This document shows positions 39,376 to 46,672 of a stretch of DNA of 46,672 bases, in pieces. The notes beneath the pieces were generated by a model, which saw nothing but the letters and a program-made list of their open reading frames with translations, searched no databases and was not told the origin of the DNA. The translations under genes and the position numbers were made by a program. This DNA comes from a virus, in IMG/VR virus record IMGVR_UViG_3300043409_000254, positions 1 through 46,672 of that record, one strand, 5' to 3'. The stretch's first letter is position 1, and each line of letters starts with the position of its first letter.

Positions 39376-39981
39376 ATGGCAAACACAAATCGCCCAGGCG
39401 GTCTAAAGCCTGTTAGTTATCTCAACGGGGCACCCTACACTGGGCAAGCTCGGTTGTACTCGGTTCCTGTCAGTAGTTCAGCAATGTACATTGGTGATCC
39501 AGTTACCCTTAGTGGTTCAGCAGACACTAATGGTCTTGCTGGTATCTCTATTGGTATTGCTGGTTCAGCAGTTATTGGTGTTGTGGTTGGTTTCGTTGTT
39601 GCTCCTCCTGGCGTTAGCTTGGTTGCTACCAACATTGACTTGACTGTCCGTAGCATTCCAGTTAGCGCAACTGTTGTCCAGTATGCTCTTGTTGCTGATG
39701 ATCCAAACTTGATCTTTGAGATTCAAGATGGTCAGACTGTTGCTACTGCTGTAACGGATATTGGTCAAAACACTAATTTCCTTATTGCTGCTGGTGCAAC
39801 TACCTATAGCGACTCTGGCACAGTGACTGCTGCTACTCTTACGGCTGGCACCACTTCTAACTTGAAGCTTATGGGCTTTACCCAACGGATTGACAACAGT
39901 CCGGGTTCTGCTTATGCAAAGTTGCTGGTTAAGATTAACAATCATGTCTACGGTGCCGGTACTGGTACTGCTGTCATTTAA
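39376..39981 (+). CDS. Capsid decoration-type protein
   Basis: 201 residues, GGAGAATTAA before the ATG. The sequence begins ANTNRPGGLKPVSYLNGAPYTGQARLYSVP and has an AMYIGDPVTLSGSADTNGLAGI segment, then beta-rich Gly/Val/Ala/Thr sequence to the end. Proteins with this GLKPVxxLNGxPY-type start directly precede the capsid gene in many phages and are annotated as head decoration or stabilisation proteins. The intergenic leader closely resembles that of the capsid gene (ATTGGAGAAT), pointing to similar expression. Confidence 0.7.
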   Translation: MANTNRPGGLKPVSYLNGAPYTGQARLYSVPVSSSAMYIGDPVTLSGSADTNGLAGISIGIAGSAVIGVVVGFVVAPPGVSLVATNIDLTVRSIPVSATVVQYALVADDPNLIFEIQDGQTVATAVTDIGQNTNFLIAAGATTYSDSGTVTAATLTAGTTSNLKLMGFTQRIDNSPGSAYAKLLVKINNHVYGAGTGTAVI

Positions 39982-39998
39982 TTATTGGAGAATAGATT

Positions 39999-40919
39999 AT
40001 GGCTGGAATTATCTCAACCAGTTCACACCCAAAAGCACTATGGCCTGGTATTAAGGCTTGGTGGGGTCAGACTTACAACGAACATCCCGAAGAGTATGGC
40101 GACCTCTTTGATAAGGATACCTCTAACCAAAACTATGAGGAAGACGTTCAAATGACTGGCTTTGGTTTGGTGCCAGTTAAGTCTGAAGGCTCTGGGGTGC
40201 AATATGACTCTGAAGTCCAAGGCTTTGTAACTCGTTATACGCACATTGCGTATGCTATGGGTTATATTGTTACCAAAGAAGAGATGGACGATAACCTGTA
40301 TGAGCAGGTGTCCAAGAAGCGTGCTGCTGCGTTGGCTATGTCTTTCCGTCAAACGAAAGAAAATATTGCTGCTAACGTTTACAACCGCGCATTCAACAGT
40401 ACCTACAAGGGTGGTGATGGTGTTCAGCTTTGCTCGACAGCACACACTAACACCACTGGTGGTACATGGGCTAACAAGCCTGCCGTTGATGTTGATTTGA
40501 GTGAAGCTGCTCTTGAAGATGCTGTGATTGCTATTATGGGTTTGCAGAACGATCGTGGTTTGGTGGTCGCTATTCAACCTAATAGTCTTCACATTGCTCG
40601 TCAAGAACTGTTCAATGCTCAACGCATTCTGAACTCTTCGTACCAAACTGGTAATGCCAACAATGACATTAACGTCATTAACACTGGCAACTACCTTCCT
40701 GGTGGCTTCAAAGTAAACCATTACTTTTCGGCACCCCATGCTTGGTTTATCCGTAACACCATCCCTGGTGGCACGGGCATGAAGTACTATGATCGTCATG
40801 CAATTACCTTTGACATGGACAATGATTTTGATACCATGAATGCCAAGGCTAAAGGCTACGAACGTTATTCGTTCGGTTGGTCTGATCCTCGTGCAGTCTT
40901 TGGTGTCAATGGTCCTTAA
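39999..40919 (+). CDS. Major capsid protein
   Basis: 306 residues, ATTGGAGAATAGATT before the ATG. Segments: SSHPKALWPGIKAWWGQTYNEHPEEYGDLFDKDTSNQNYEEDVQMTGFGLVPVKSEGS, HIAYAMGYIVTKEEMDDNLYEQVSKKRAAALAMSFRQTKENIAANVYNRAFNSTYKGGDGVQLCSTAH and the final KGYERYSFGWSDPRAVFGVNGP. It fits an HK97-fold phage coat protein and has the expected place after scaffold and decoration genes. Codon choice is smoother and richer in GC than neighbours, typical of a highly expressed gene. A strong terminator follows. Confidence 0.87.
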   Translation: MAGIISTSSHPKALWPGIKAWWGQTYNEHPEEYGDLFDKDTSNQNYEEDVQMTGFGLVPVKSEGSGVQYDSEVQGFVTRYTHIAYAMGYIVTKEEMDDNLYEQVSKKRAAALAMSFRQTKENIAANVYNRAFNSTYKGGDGVQLCSTAHTNTTGGTWANKPAVDVDLSEAALEDAVIAIMGLQNDRGLVVAIQPNSLHIARQELFNAQRILNSSYQTGNANNDINVINTGNYLPGGFKVNHYFSAPHAWFIRNTIPGGTGMKYYDRHAITFDMDNDFDTMNAKAKGYERYSFGWSDPRAVFGVNGP

Positions 40920-40938
40920 GATTGTTCTTAGTAACAAG

Positions 40939-40965
40939 CCCCCTCTCACAAGGAGGGGGTTTTTC
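40939..40965 (+). terminator. Strong intrinsic terminator after the capsid gene
   Basis: CCCCCTC (40939-40945) pairs with GAGGGGG (40953-40959), seven-base loop, then TTTTTC. It should cut most capsid-level transcription before the adhesin genes. Confidence 0.93.
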
Positions 40966-40983
40966 TAAATAAGGAGAACAAGC

Positions 40984-41079
40984 ATGAGCTTTGAACGACA
41001 GAAAGAAAAGGGCAAACGTCCTAACCCAGGTAAGATGCCTACTCCAAGCAAGACTCCTTCTAAAAAGAAGCAGTACTAG
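40984..41079 (+). CDS. 31-residue basic peptide between two terminators
   Basis: ATG behind a perfect AAGGAGAACAAGC. The product, SFERQKEKGKRPNPGKMPTPSKTPSKKKQY after Met, is Lys/Pro-rich and probably unstructured. It lies alone between the capsid terminator (40939) and a second terminator (41103). The strong ribosome-binding site argues that it is translated. No relatives recognised. Confidence 0.5.
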   Translation: MSFERQKEKGKRPNPGKMPTPSKTPSKKKQY

Positions 41080-41102
41080 TAGTACAATACAAACATCCAA
41101 TG

Positions 41103-41134
41103 ACGCTCTATGCAATGTAGAGCGTTGTGTTTTT
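41103..41134 (+). terminator. Intrinsic terminator before the adhesin block
   Basis: Perfect 8-bp stem ACGCTCTA (41103-41110) with TAGAGCGT (41118-41125), seven-base loop, then TGTGTTTTT. Confidence 0.85.
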
Positions 41135-41157
41135 AACAACGTCAAAGGATTTATATC

Positions 41158-41883
41158 ATGTCAGCACCTACCCGATTTCTAAGCGGTGTTACTACCGTAA
41201 CTGCCGCAACCCCTCTGGGCAACTACCCTTTCCCTGATCCGTACCACACTAGTGGTTCAACTGGTCTTGCTGTCACAACGTACTCTAACGATTTCTTTGA
41301 CAGTGGAACTGCTACTGCATATACCATTTCTGGTGGTGGTGCTGTAGCTCTTGGTGTTGGTGCTGCTGGTATTGGTGGTACGTTGGTTCTAACCCCAGCA
41401 TCTGCTACGGCATCTGCTGTAACTCGTGCAGCTACTGCCTTTCAATTTGTTCAAGGAAATAAGTTCTGGTTCCTACAACGTATTCGTGCATCAGCAGTGA
41501 CTGGTGTTATGTCTATGTTCTTTGGTTTGAATACGGCTAATGCTGCTATTACAGCAGATGGTTTGTACTTTCGTAAAGCTGCATCACAACTAAATCTAGA
41601 CCTTGTGTCTGTCATCAACGGTACAACTACTGTCTTGGATGCAGCAGTTACTGCTGTAGCTGCTGGGACTTATGTTGATGTTGGTTTTTACTATGATGGT
41701 ACAGACTTGTATGTGTACTCAGGAGGTGTAGTTCAAGCTCGTATTTCAAGCATTACAGTAGGTGCTACCAATGCCTTTACTGTTACCAATGCTTATCTTA
41801 GCCCTGTGTTTCAAATTACTCCAGTAGGTACGGAGAACTTGAACACTGACTACGTTCTTGTTGCTAACGAAATTGTTCGTTAA
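41158..41883 (+). CDS. Beta-rich virion protein (adhesin-associated)
   Basis: 241 residues, AAAGGATTTATATC before the ATG. Sequence is Ala/Gly/Thr/Val-rich and beta-type throughout: TRFLSGVTTVTAATPLGNYPFPDPYHTSGSTG at the start, then AFQFVQGNKFWFLQRIRASAVTGVMSMFFGL and DGTDLYVYSGGVVQARIS. Residues about 85-200 resemble a concanavalin-like sandwich. It is the first gene of the adhesin block and could be a head fibre or tail decoration protein. No enzyme motif. Confidence 0.65.
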   Translation: MSAPTRFLSGVTTVTAATPLGNYPFPDPYHTSGSTGLAVTTYSNDFFDSGTATAYTISGGGAVALGVGAAGIGGTLVLTPASATASAVTRAATAFQFVQGNKFWFLQRIRASAVTGVMSMFFGLNTANAAITADGLYFRKAASQLNLDLVSVINGTTTVLDAAVTAVAAGTYVDVGFYYDGTDLYVYSGGVVQARISSITVGATNAFTVTNAYLSPVFQITPVGTENLNTDYVLVANEIVR

Positions 41884-41928
41884 AGTTTTACAACATGCAA
41901 CCGCGTAAGTAAGATAGGAGTTTGAAAA

Positions 41929-42273
41929 ATGAGTAATGTCCGAATTAAGAGTGGTGAACAACCTCGCTACTTTGCTTTTGGTAGTGTGCTGTCTACAGCA
42001 TCTGTTGCCAACTCAACACCAGTCTACAAGGAAAGTCCTTACGGTTCTTTCCAAGCTATTGTTACTGCTGCTGGTACAGCTACAGTTCTTATTCAAGTGT
42101 CTAATGAGGATGCTACCTTTGTTGGTACAAACTCTAACTGGATCACTATGGGAACCATTACCTTGACTGCTATTCTTACTACTGATGGGTTTACGACCAT
42201 TGCACCTTGGCGATATGTTCGTGCTAGTGTCACTGCGGTATCCGGTACGGTTCAGATCATTATGGGTGTGTAA
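41929..42273 (+). CDS. Small beta-sandwich virion protein
   Basis: 114 residues, AGGAGTTTGAAAA before the ATG. Beta-type sequence with YGSFQAIVTAAGTATVLIQVSNEDATFVGTNSNWITMGTITLTA and a final PWRYVRASVTAVSGTVQIIMGV. This pattern (noise-like averages, W-Y-VRA) is typical of small phage structural proteins near fibres. Exact role unknown. Confidence 0.65.
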   Translation: MSNVRIKSGEQPRYFAFGSVLSTASVANSTPVYKESPYGSFQAIVTAAGTATVLIQVSNEDATFVGTNSNWITMGTITLTAILTTDGFTTIAPWRYVRASVTAVSGTVQIIMGV

Positions 42274-42279
42274 CAAAAA

Positions 42280-43719
42280 ATGGCTATCACCGTACAAGGT
42301 CCAACGGGTGTCTTTCAACCATCCTACCCTGACATCATTGACAAATATGGTGTAGTCACAAAAATGTTCACATCCTCCTTTAAAGAATACTTTACCTCTA
42401 GTGGTGCTACTAGTTACAGCGTAAACAAATCCCTGCGCTTCCGGTCTTCTGCGAGTGCGTATTTGAACAGGACTGCTTCCGCTGCTATTAGTACCTACAC
42501 AATATCAACGTGGGTCAAGCGTGGGACGTTGACCAGCACTTATCAGTATATTTTTAGCCACCCAAATAGCGCCAATAATGATGGATATGGCCTAGCTTAT
42601 AATCAAACTACAGATACCCTGTACTATTACAACGGTACAACCTATGCAACTACCGCAGCTTATCGTGACCCTGCGGCTTGGTATCACATTGTTTTTGTCA
42701 ATAATGCAGGCGCGTTTACGCTGTATATCAATGGGTCTTCTGTTCTGACGGGAACCGCTACTACAATTCCTAGCGGCGCAGTAATGAATTTAGGGCGGTG
42801 GTTTTCTGGTATTAGCTCGGGTTTCTATTTTGATGGTGAGCAGGCCGAAATCAACTTCGTAGACGGTCAAGCCCTAACCCCCACAGCCTTCGGCGCATAC
42901 AGCACATACAACCAGTGGTTACCAATAGCATACGCCGGGACATACGGGACCAATGGCTTCTATTTGCCGTTCACGAACACCACCAGCACATCTACCCTCG
43001 TAGCAGACTCCAGCGGCAACGCCAACAACTGGACACCCAACAACATCAGCCTCACTGCCGGGTCCACATACGACTCACTGACTGATGTGCCGACACTGAC
43101 CAGCACTACGGTGGCGAATTATGCTGTGTTGAATCCGTTGGACTCGGCCAACCCTGCGCTGGCTACTAACGGAAACTTGACTTGGGCTAACCCAGCAACG
43201 TCACACTTGGGTATTCGTGGGTCAATAGCTATACCTGCCACCGGTGCGTTTTACATAGAAGGGGTTAACGTTGTTGCTAATAGTGCTAATGCGTGGATAG
43301 GGTTTGGCCTAGCCGCTTCCACAGTTTCATTGACCACAAACATGGCAGGAACTTCGGCCAACTCTTTTAATTTCTACTCTGGTGGTAGCGCAAGCGCGTA
43401 TATTTATTCGGGCACATCTTTGTTGGCTACACTTAGCGCATTTAGTGCCAACGACGTTGTGCAAATTGCTGTAGACACCACCAACACAAAGATGTGGCTT
43501 GGTAAGAACAACGTCTGGTACAACAGCACTGGTGGGACTACAGGAAACCCATCCACTGGGGCAAATCCAACGTTTACTACGTCTATGGTGGGCCTGTTCC
43601 TAATGATAGAAGCGGGTGGTCCTGGCGGAGCAGCAGCAGTAAACATGAACTTCGGCCAGCAACCCTTCGTCTACACCGCCCCCACCGGGTTCCTCCCACT
43701 CAACACTTTCAACATCTAA
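42280..43719 (+). CDS. LamG-like / SPRY-like adhesin
   Basis: 479 residues. Residues about 45-195 read as a LamG (concanavalin A-like) domain: SLRFRSSASAYLNRTAS, YTISTWVKRG, WYHIVFVNNAGAFTLYINGSSV, GEQAEINFVDGQALTPTAFGAYS. The C-terminal part (about 310-470) has AFYIEGVNVVANSANAWIGFGLA, DVVQIAVDTTNTKMWLGKNNVWYNSTGGTTGNPSTG and MNFGQQPFVYTAPTGFLPLNT, a SPRY-like sandwich. From about 42800 onward the DNA is richer in C and G than the flanks. The C-terminal GFLPLNT motif links it to the next gene's family. Likely host-surface binding. Confidence 0.75.
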   Translation: MAITVQGPTGVFQPSYPDIIDKYGVVTKMFTSSFKEYFTSSGATSYSVNKSLRFRSSASAYLNRTASAAISTYTISTWVKRGTLTSTYQYIFSHPNSANNDGYGLAYNQTTDTLYYYNGTTYATTAAYRDPAAWYHIVFVNNAGAFTLYINGSSVLTGTATTIPSGAVMNLGRWFSGISSGFYFDGEQAEINFVDGQALTPTAFGAYSTYNQWLPIAYAGTYGTNGFYLPFTNTTSTSTLVADSSGNANNWTPNNISLTAGSTYDSLTDVPTLTSTTVANYAVLNPLDSANPALATNGNLTWANPATSHLGIRGSIAIPATGAFYIEGVNVVANSANAWIGFGLAASTVSLTTNMAGTSANSFNFYSGGSASAYIYSGTSLLATLSAFSANDVVQIAVDTTNTKMWLGKNNVWYNSTGGTTGNPSTGANPTFTTSMVGLFLMIEAGGPGGAAAVNMNFGQQPFVYTAPTGFLPLNTFNI

Positions 43720-43721
43720 TC

Positions 43722-44732
43722 ATGGCAACTACATTTGCAGTACCGGATGGACGAGTGGCGATGAACGCTGTTACCCGCAACGGGTTTGGAACTAGTGGAG
43801 GTAGCATTACATCTTTGCTATTCCAGCCAGATTACATTTGGGAAAAGACAAGAAGCATAGTTGACAACAACGCTGCTGTTGATTCTGTTCGTGGGGTAAC
43901 TAAATACTTAGTGCAGAATAATACCTCCGCTGAAGGCACGAACGCCAATTACTTTACATCATTCAATTCCAACGGGTATACCCTGGGGTCTTCGGATTAC
44001 GGTACGGGCGTTACGGTTGTAGACTGGTGTTGGAAAGCCGGTGGCACAGCGGTCAGCAACACTGCGGGGACTATCACCTCGTCGGTGAGTGCAAACACCA
44101 CTGCTGGGTTCTCTGTTGTGACGTACACGGGCACAGGGGTTAATGCTACGGTGGGGCATGGGCTTGGTGTTGCTCCTAGTATGGTTATTGTTAAACGCAG
44201 GAATTCTACTGGTAACTGGCCCGTGCAGCACACTTCTGTGTCAGCATCTAACGTGTTGTTTCTTGACCTAACAAACGCACAAACAGCATCAACAACATTC
44301 CAGCAAATATACCCAACAGCTTCCATATTTTACATTGATGGTGGTAACGCTAATGTGGGGGCTAACGGTGGAACCTACGTCGCATACTGCTGGGCACCGG
44401 TAGCAGGTTACAGCGCATTTGGTAGTTACACGGGCAATGGTAGTGCGGATGGTCCGTTTGTGTACACTGGGTTTAGGCCACGGTGGATAATGATAAAGCG
44501 TACGGATGCAATACAAAGCTGGGCCATTTGGGATACTTCTAGAGATTCTGTTAATGTGGTTTCGTTGCAGTTGTATCCTAATTTATCGTCAGCAGAAAAT
44601 TCTTACTTGACCATGGATATAGTGAGCAATGGGTTTAAGAGCCGCTCTGCTACAGAGTACAACACCTCCGGTGGCACATATATCTACGCAGCCTTCGCCG
44701 AAAATCCGCTAAAATTTAGTAATGCCCGCTGA
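43722..44732 (+). CDS. DUF7483-type phage surface protein
   Basis: 336 residues, two bases after the previous stop. It contains the full recognisable pattern of this phage family: LLFQPDYIWEKTRSIVDNNAAVDSVRGVTKYLVQNNTSAE, FNSNGYTLGSSDYG, VDWCWKAGGTAVSNTAGTITSSVSANTTAGFSVVTYTGTG, VGHGLGVAPSMVIVKRR, then AFGSYTGNGSADGPFVYTGFRPRWIMIKR and the terminal GGTYIYAAFAENPLKFSNAR. These proteins accompany LamG/SPRY proteins in many phages and are presumed virion surface or fibre components. The name DUF7483 is from memory. Confidence 0.8.
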   Translation: MATTFAVPDGRVAMNAVTRNGFGTSGGSITSLLFQPDYIWEKTRSIVDNNAAVDSVRGVTKYLVQNNTSAEGTNANYFTSFNSNGYTLGSSDYGTGVTVVDWCWKAGGTAVSNTAGTITSSVSANTTAGFSVVTYTGTGVNATVGHGLGVAPSMVIVKRRNSTGNWPVQHTSVSASNVLFLDLTNAQTASTTFQQIYPTASIFYIDGGNANVGANGGTYVAYCWAPVAGYSAFGSYTGNGSADGPFVYTGFRPRWIMIKRTDAIQSWAIWDTSRDSVNVVSLQLYPNLSSAENSYLTMDIVSNGFKSRSATEYNTSGGTYIYAAFAENPLKFSNAR

Positions 44733-44744
44733 GGTACAACACAC

Positions 44745-46672
44745 ATGACATCAACTGTATTTGTATCCGGTACTACCATAGCATCTGACTGGCTTAATGA
44801 TGTTAATACTGTTACCTATGGGACTAATTCTGGAACACAGATTCTTGCTGATTTAGCAAGTACTACTGATGCAACTAAGGGTGCAGGGTTAGTAGGATAC
44901 AACCCTTTGCTTGGTTATGTAGCTAATACTGTTGGTGCAGAACTTAGGCAAGCACAAGCACAAACTCAACACTTTTGGGCAAAAGCTCGTGCTAATCAAG
45001 CTAACATTTATTTGTTTGTTACTGGTGACTCTACGGGTAATGAGTCTACTGAGTGGGTTTACCTTACTGCACAGTGGCTAGCTACTAAACTTACTACCCA
45101 CACGATTAAATATCGTTTGTATAACGACATTTCAGGATGGTCTGCTTACTCTACTGTAAGTACTGGCACTGGTTCACAGACTGTTTTTATTGACAATGCA
45201 AGTGTATCTGGTACTAATACTTTTTACACAGATGGTGGTCGCCAAAGTTCTATTTGGACTGGTACTAACTATGACCTAGTAATTATTAACTATGGTCATA
45301 ACATTGGTACTAATGCTACTGAATCTGAAGCATTGCCAGAGTGGATCATTGCAGCTAGTCATTGCAGGTTGATGGCTCCTCTTGCTGGGTTGTTGATTAC
45401 ACTACAAAACCCACGTACTAGTCCTGCTGGTGCTAACCAAACAGCTAGGCTTACAAGTGCTTGGCGTAAGACTGCTGATCTAGTTGGTGCAGGTGTCATT
45501 GATGTTTATACGGCATTTAAAACATACCCCAACCCATCGTTGTTGTATGCAGATGAAACACATCCTAGTGCTCTAGGCAGTCAAGTTTGGTCTCAAGAGG
45601 TTCAACGTGTTATGGCTGAGCCACCACGTTACACAAACTTTGGTCCACAAGGTGTTAATCCCTTGTCTCAGACCCCAACTAACTATGTGTACAACCCTCG
45701 TTTTATAACTTGGACAAGCAGCACACCTACTGGGTGGACATTTACAAACTGTACTCCCACAAAGAATGTAAGCGTAACCGATGGTTCGTTGTACTCTGCT
45801 CAAATCACTGTTGGTGCTGGTGCTTCTCCAGTAATAACGACTGACGTTACTTCAGCACTAGCTCACCTTAAAGGTAAGACGGTAACAGCAGTAGCTCGTA
45901 TCTGGACTCAAACTGGTCTTGGTTTGCTTGGTGGCCGTCTAGACATTACTTCTACAGATAATGTTTCTTCTTCGTCTAGTTACACTAGTTATCCTCGTGG
46001 AGCTGTGTGTAATGGTGGTTGGCAATGGGTTATTTCTACTCTTACTATTCCACTTAATCACACAAAACTTACTATAACCATCTATGCTGGTGCAGCAGAT
46101 GGAACTGATGTTGGAAAAATATTTTACGTAGATAGTGTTGGCTTGTTTGATGGTGTTCTTCCTGGCTTTCTTAGTATGGATACCGTATCTAACAAGTTTG
46201 TAAATGACTTCTACAACAATGGCAATGTTGGTCTTATTACTGGCAACACAGGTACAGTAACGGCAGTTGCAGGTGTAATAACTCTTACAGGATCTCCAAG
46301 TAGTAATTCTGATGTCTACATTAATCTGCCTGGACTAACTGCTGGTGCTCAATACAAAGTAACTTTTTACGCTACTGGTGCTACTGGTAACACTGCTGGT
46401 GGGTTGTATATTCGTAACGGATACAACGGTGGTTCAACTACTATTACTTCTGGTACTTGGACTTTAAGTAATACCTCAACTACAACTTTTACTGCACCTA
46501 ATGGTCCTGTATCCATTTGGGTCTATGGTTACACAGGTACAACAGGTTATGTTCTTGACACTTGGGCTGTCAAGCCTGTTGCATCTGGCATTAGTAATCC
46601 TGCTAATCTAGCATTGACATCAGCTAGAAATGCTGATGGATCTGTTGTAACAGCTAGTGCTGCTGCTACTAC
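44745..46672 (+). CDS. SGNH-hydrolase tail spike, N-terminal and central part (continues at 1)
   Basis: Joined over the circular junction (46545 to 1) the protein has 778 residues. The first 25 residues include ASDWLNDVN, shared with the 552 spike and probably the virion anchor. Residues about 85-290 show SGNH/GDSL hydrolase motifs: GDS with Ser96, YGHN (G184, N186), and DETH with Asp270 and His273. Such domains de-acetylate or de-esterify surface polysaccharides. From 310 on there are several carbohydrate-binding-type jelly rolls (NPRFITWTSSTPTGWTF, KIFYVDSVGLFDGV, GLYIRNGYNGGSTTITSGTWT). Host-range determinant by inference. Confidence 0.87.
   Translation, partial: MTSTVFVSGTTIASDWLNDVNTVTYGTNSGTQILADLASTTDATKGAGLVGYNPLLGYVANTVGAELRQAQAQTQHFWAKARANQANIYLFVTGDSTGNESTEWVYLTAQWLATKLTTHTIKYRLYNDISGWSAYSTVSTGTGSQTVFIDNASVSGTNTFYTDGGRQSSIWTGTNYDLVIINYGHNIGTNATESEALPEWIIAASHCRLMAPLAGLLITLQNPRTSPAGANQTARLTSAWRKTADLVGAGVIDVYTAFKTYPNPSLLYADETHPSALGSQVWSQEVQRVMAEPPRYTNFGPQGVNPLSQTPTNYVYNPRFITWTSSTPTGWTFTNCTPTKNVSVTDGSLYSAQITVGAGASPVITTDVTSALAHLKGKTVTAVARIWTQTGLGLLGGRLDITSTDNVSSSSSYTSYPRGAVCNGGWQWVISTLTIPLNHTKLTITIYAGAADGTDVGKIFYVDSVGLFDGVLPGFLSMDTVSNKFVNDFYNNGNVGLITGNTGTVTAVAGVITLTGSPSSNSDVYINLPGLTAGAQYKVTFYATGATGNTAGGLYIRNGYNGGSTTITSGTWTLSNTSTTTFTAPNGPVSIWVYGYTGTTGYVLDTWAVKPVASGISNPANLALTSARNADGSVVTASAAAT
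46546..46672. repeat. Terminal direct repeat, right copy
   Basis: Identical to bases 1-127; see that entry. When counting genes or bases one of the two copies should be dropped. Confidence 0.95.

Noticed and set aside
40038-40949. 303-codon open frame on the minus strand opposite the capsid gene
   Set aside because: It mirrors the codon pattern of the highly biased capsid gene, has no ribosome-binding site in a transcribed direction, and its product resembles no protein.
1-46672. CRISPR array, insertion sequence, integrase or lysogeny repressor
   Set aside because: No regularly spaced repeats, transposase motifs, tyrosine or serine recombinase motifs, or CI-like repressor were found.

Overview
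The window is one complete genome of a short-tailed (podovirus-type) tailed phage, assembled as a circle. The first and last 127 bases are identical, so the unit genome is 46,545 bp and the tail-spike gene at 44745 runs through the junction to 536. There is no integrase, no lysogeny repressor, no tRNA and no phage RNA polymerase that I can see, which suggests a lytic phage transcribed by host RNA polymerase. Base composition is roughly 40-45% GC. The host is not shown by the sequence. An adenosylcobalamin-dependent ribonucleotide reductase, a GH24 endolysin and a P22-like virion plan fit an aquatic Gram-negative bacterium, but that is inference.

On the circle the genome has two divergent arms that start from a 1.3-kb non-coding control region (30742-32067) and meet at a bidirectional terminator (about 15.4 kb). 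The leftward arm (30741 to 15444, minus strand) holds small early-type genes, a DUF4326-like gene, a three-gene operon with CobS-like AAA+ and CobT-like VWA proteins, then the replication set: TOPRIM primase, RecA-fold helicase, family A DNA polymerase, a putative ssDNA-binding protein, a FEN-like 5'-3' exonuclease, a T7 endonuclease I-like resolvase, a run of overlapping small ORFs and the class II ribonucleotide reductase. Several hairpins between these genes pair fully only in the minus-strand RNA, through G-U wobbles, which agrees with leftward transcription.

The rightward arm (32068 to 46545, then 1 to 15389, plus strand) begins with six very small basic proteins. It continues with terminase small and large subunits, portal, a GroES-like co-chaperonin, scaffold, a decoration-type protein and the major capsid protein. 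After two terminators flanking a 31-residue gene comes an adhesin block (41.1 kb through the junction to 2.5 kb): LamG-like, DUF7483-like, SGNH-hydrolase spike and pectate-lyase-like spike. Then come P22 gp4-like and gp10-like tail proteins, a cupin-SET fusion, three ejection-type proteins (208, 468 and 1536 aa, the order and place of P22 gp7/gp20/gp16), and the lysis genes (GH24 lysozyme and 3-TM holin).

The least ordinary points are: the CobS/CobT-like pair in a phage that also carries a B12-dependent reductase; a 1536-aa ejection protein with two segments that look like ADP-ribosyltransferase domains; a cupin-SET fusion inside the virion cassette; a pseudoknot-capable RNA element between the ssDNA-binding gene and the next gene; and the structured control region with a 20-bp direct repeat.
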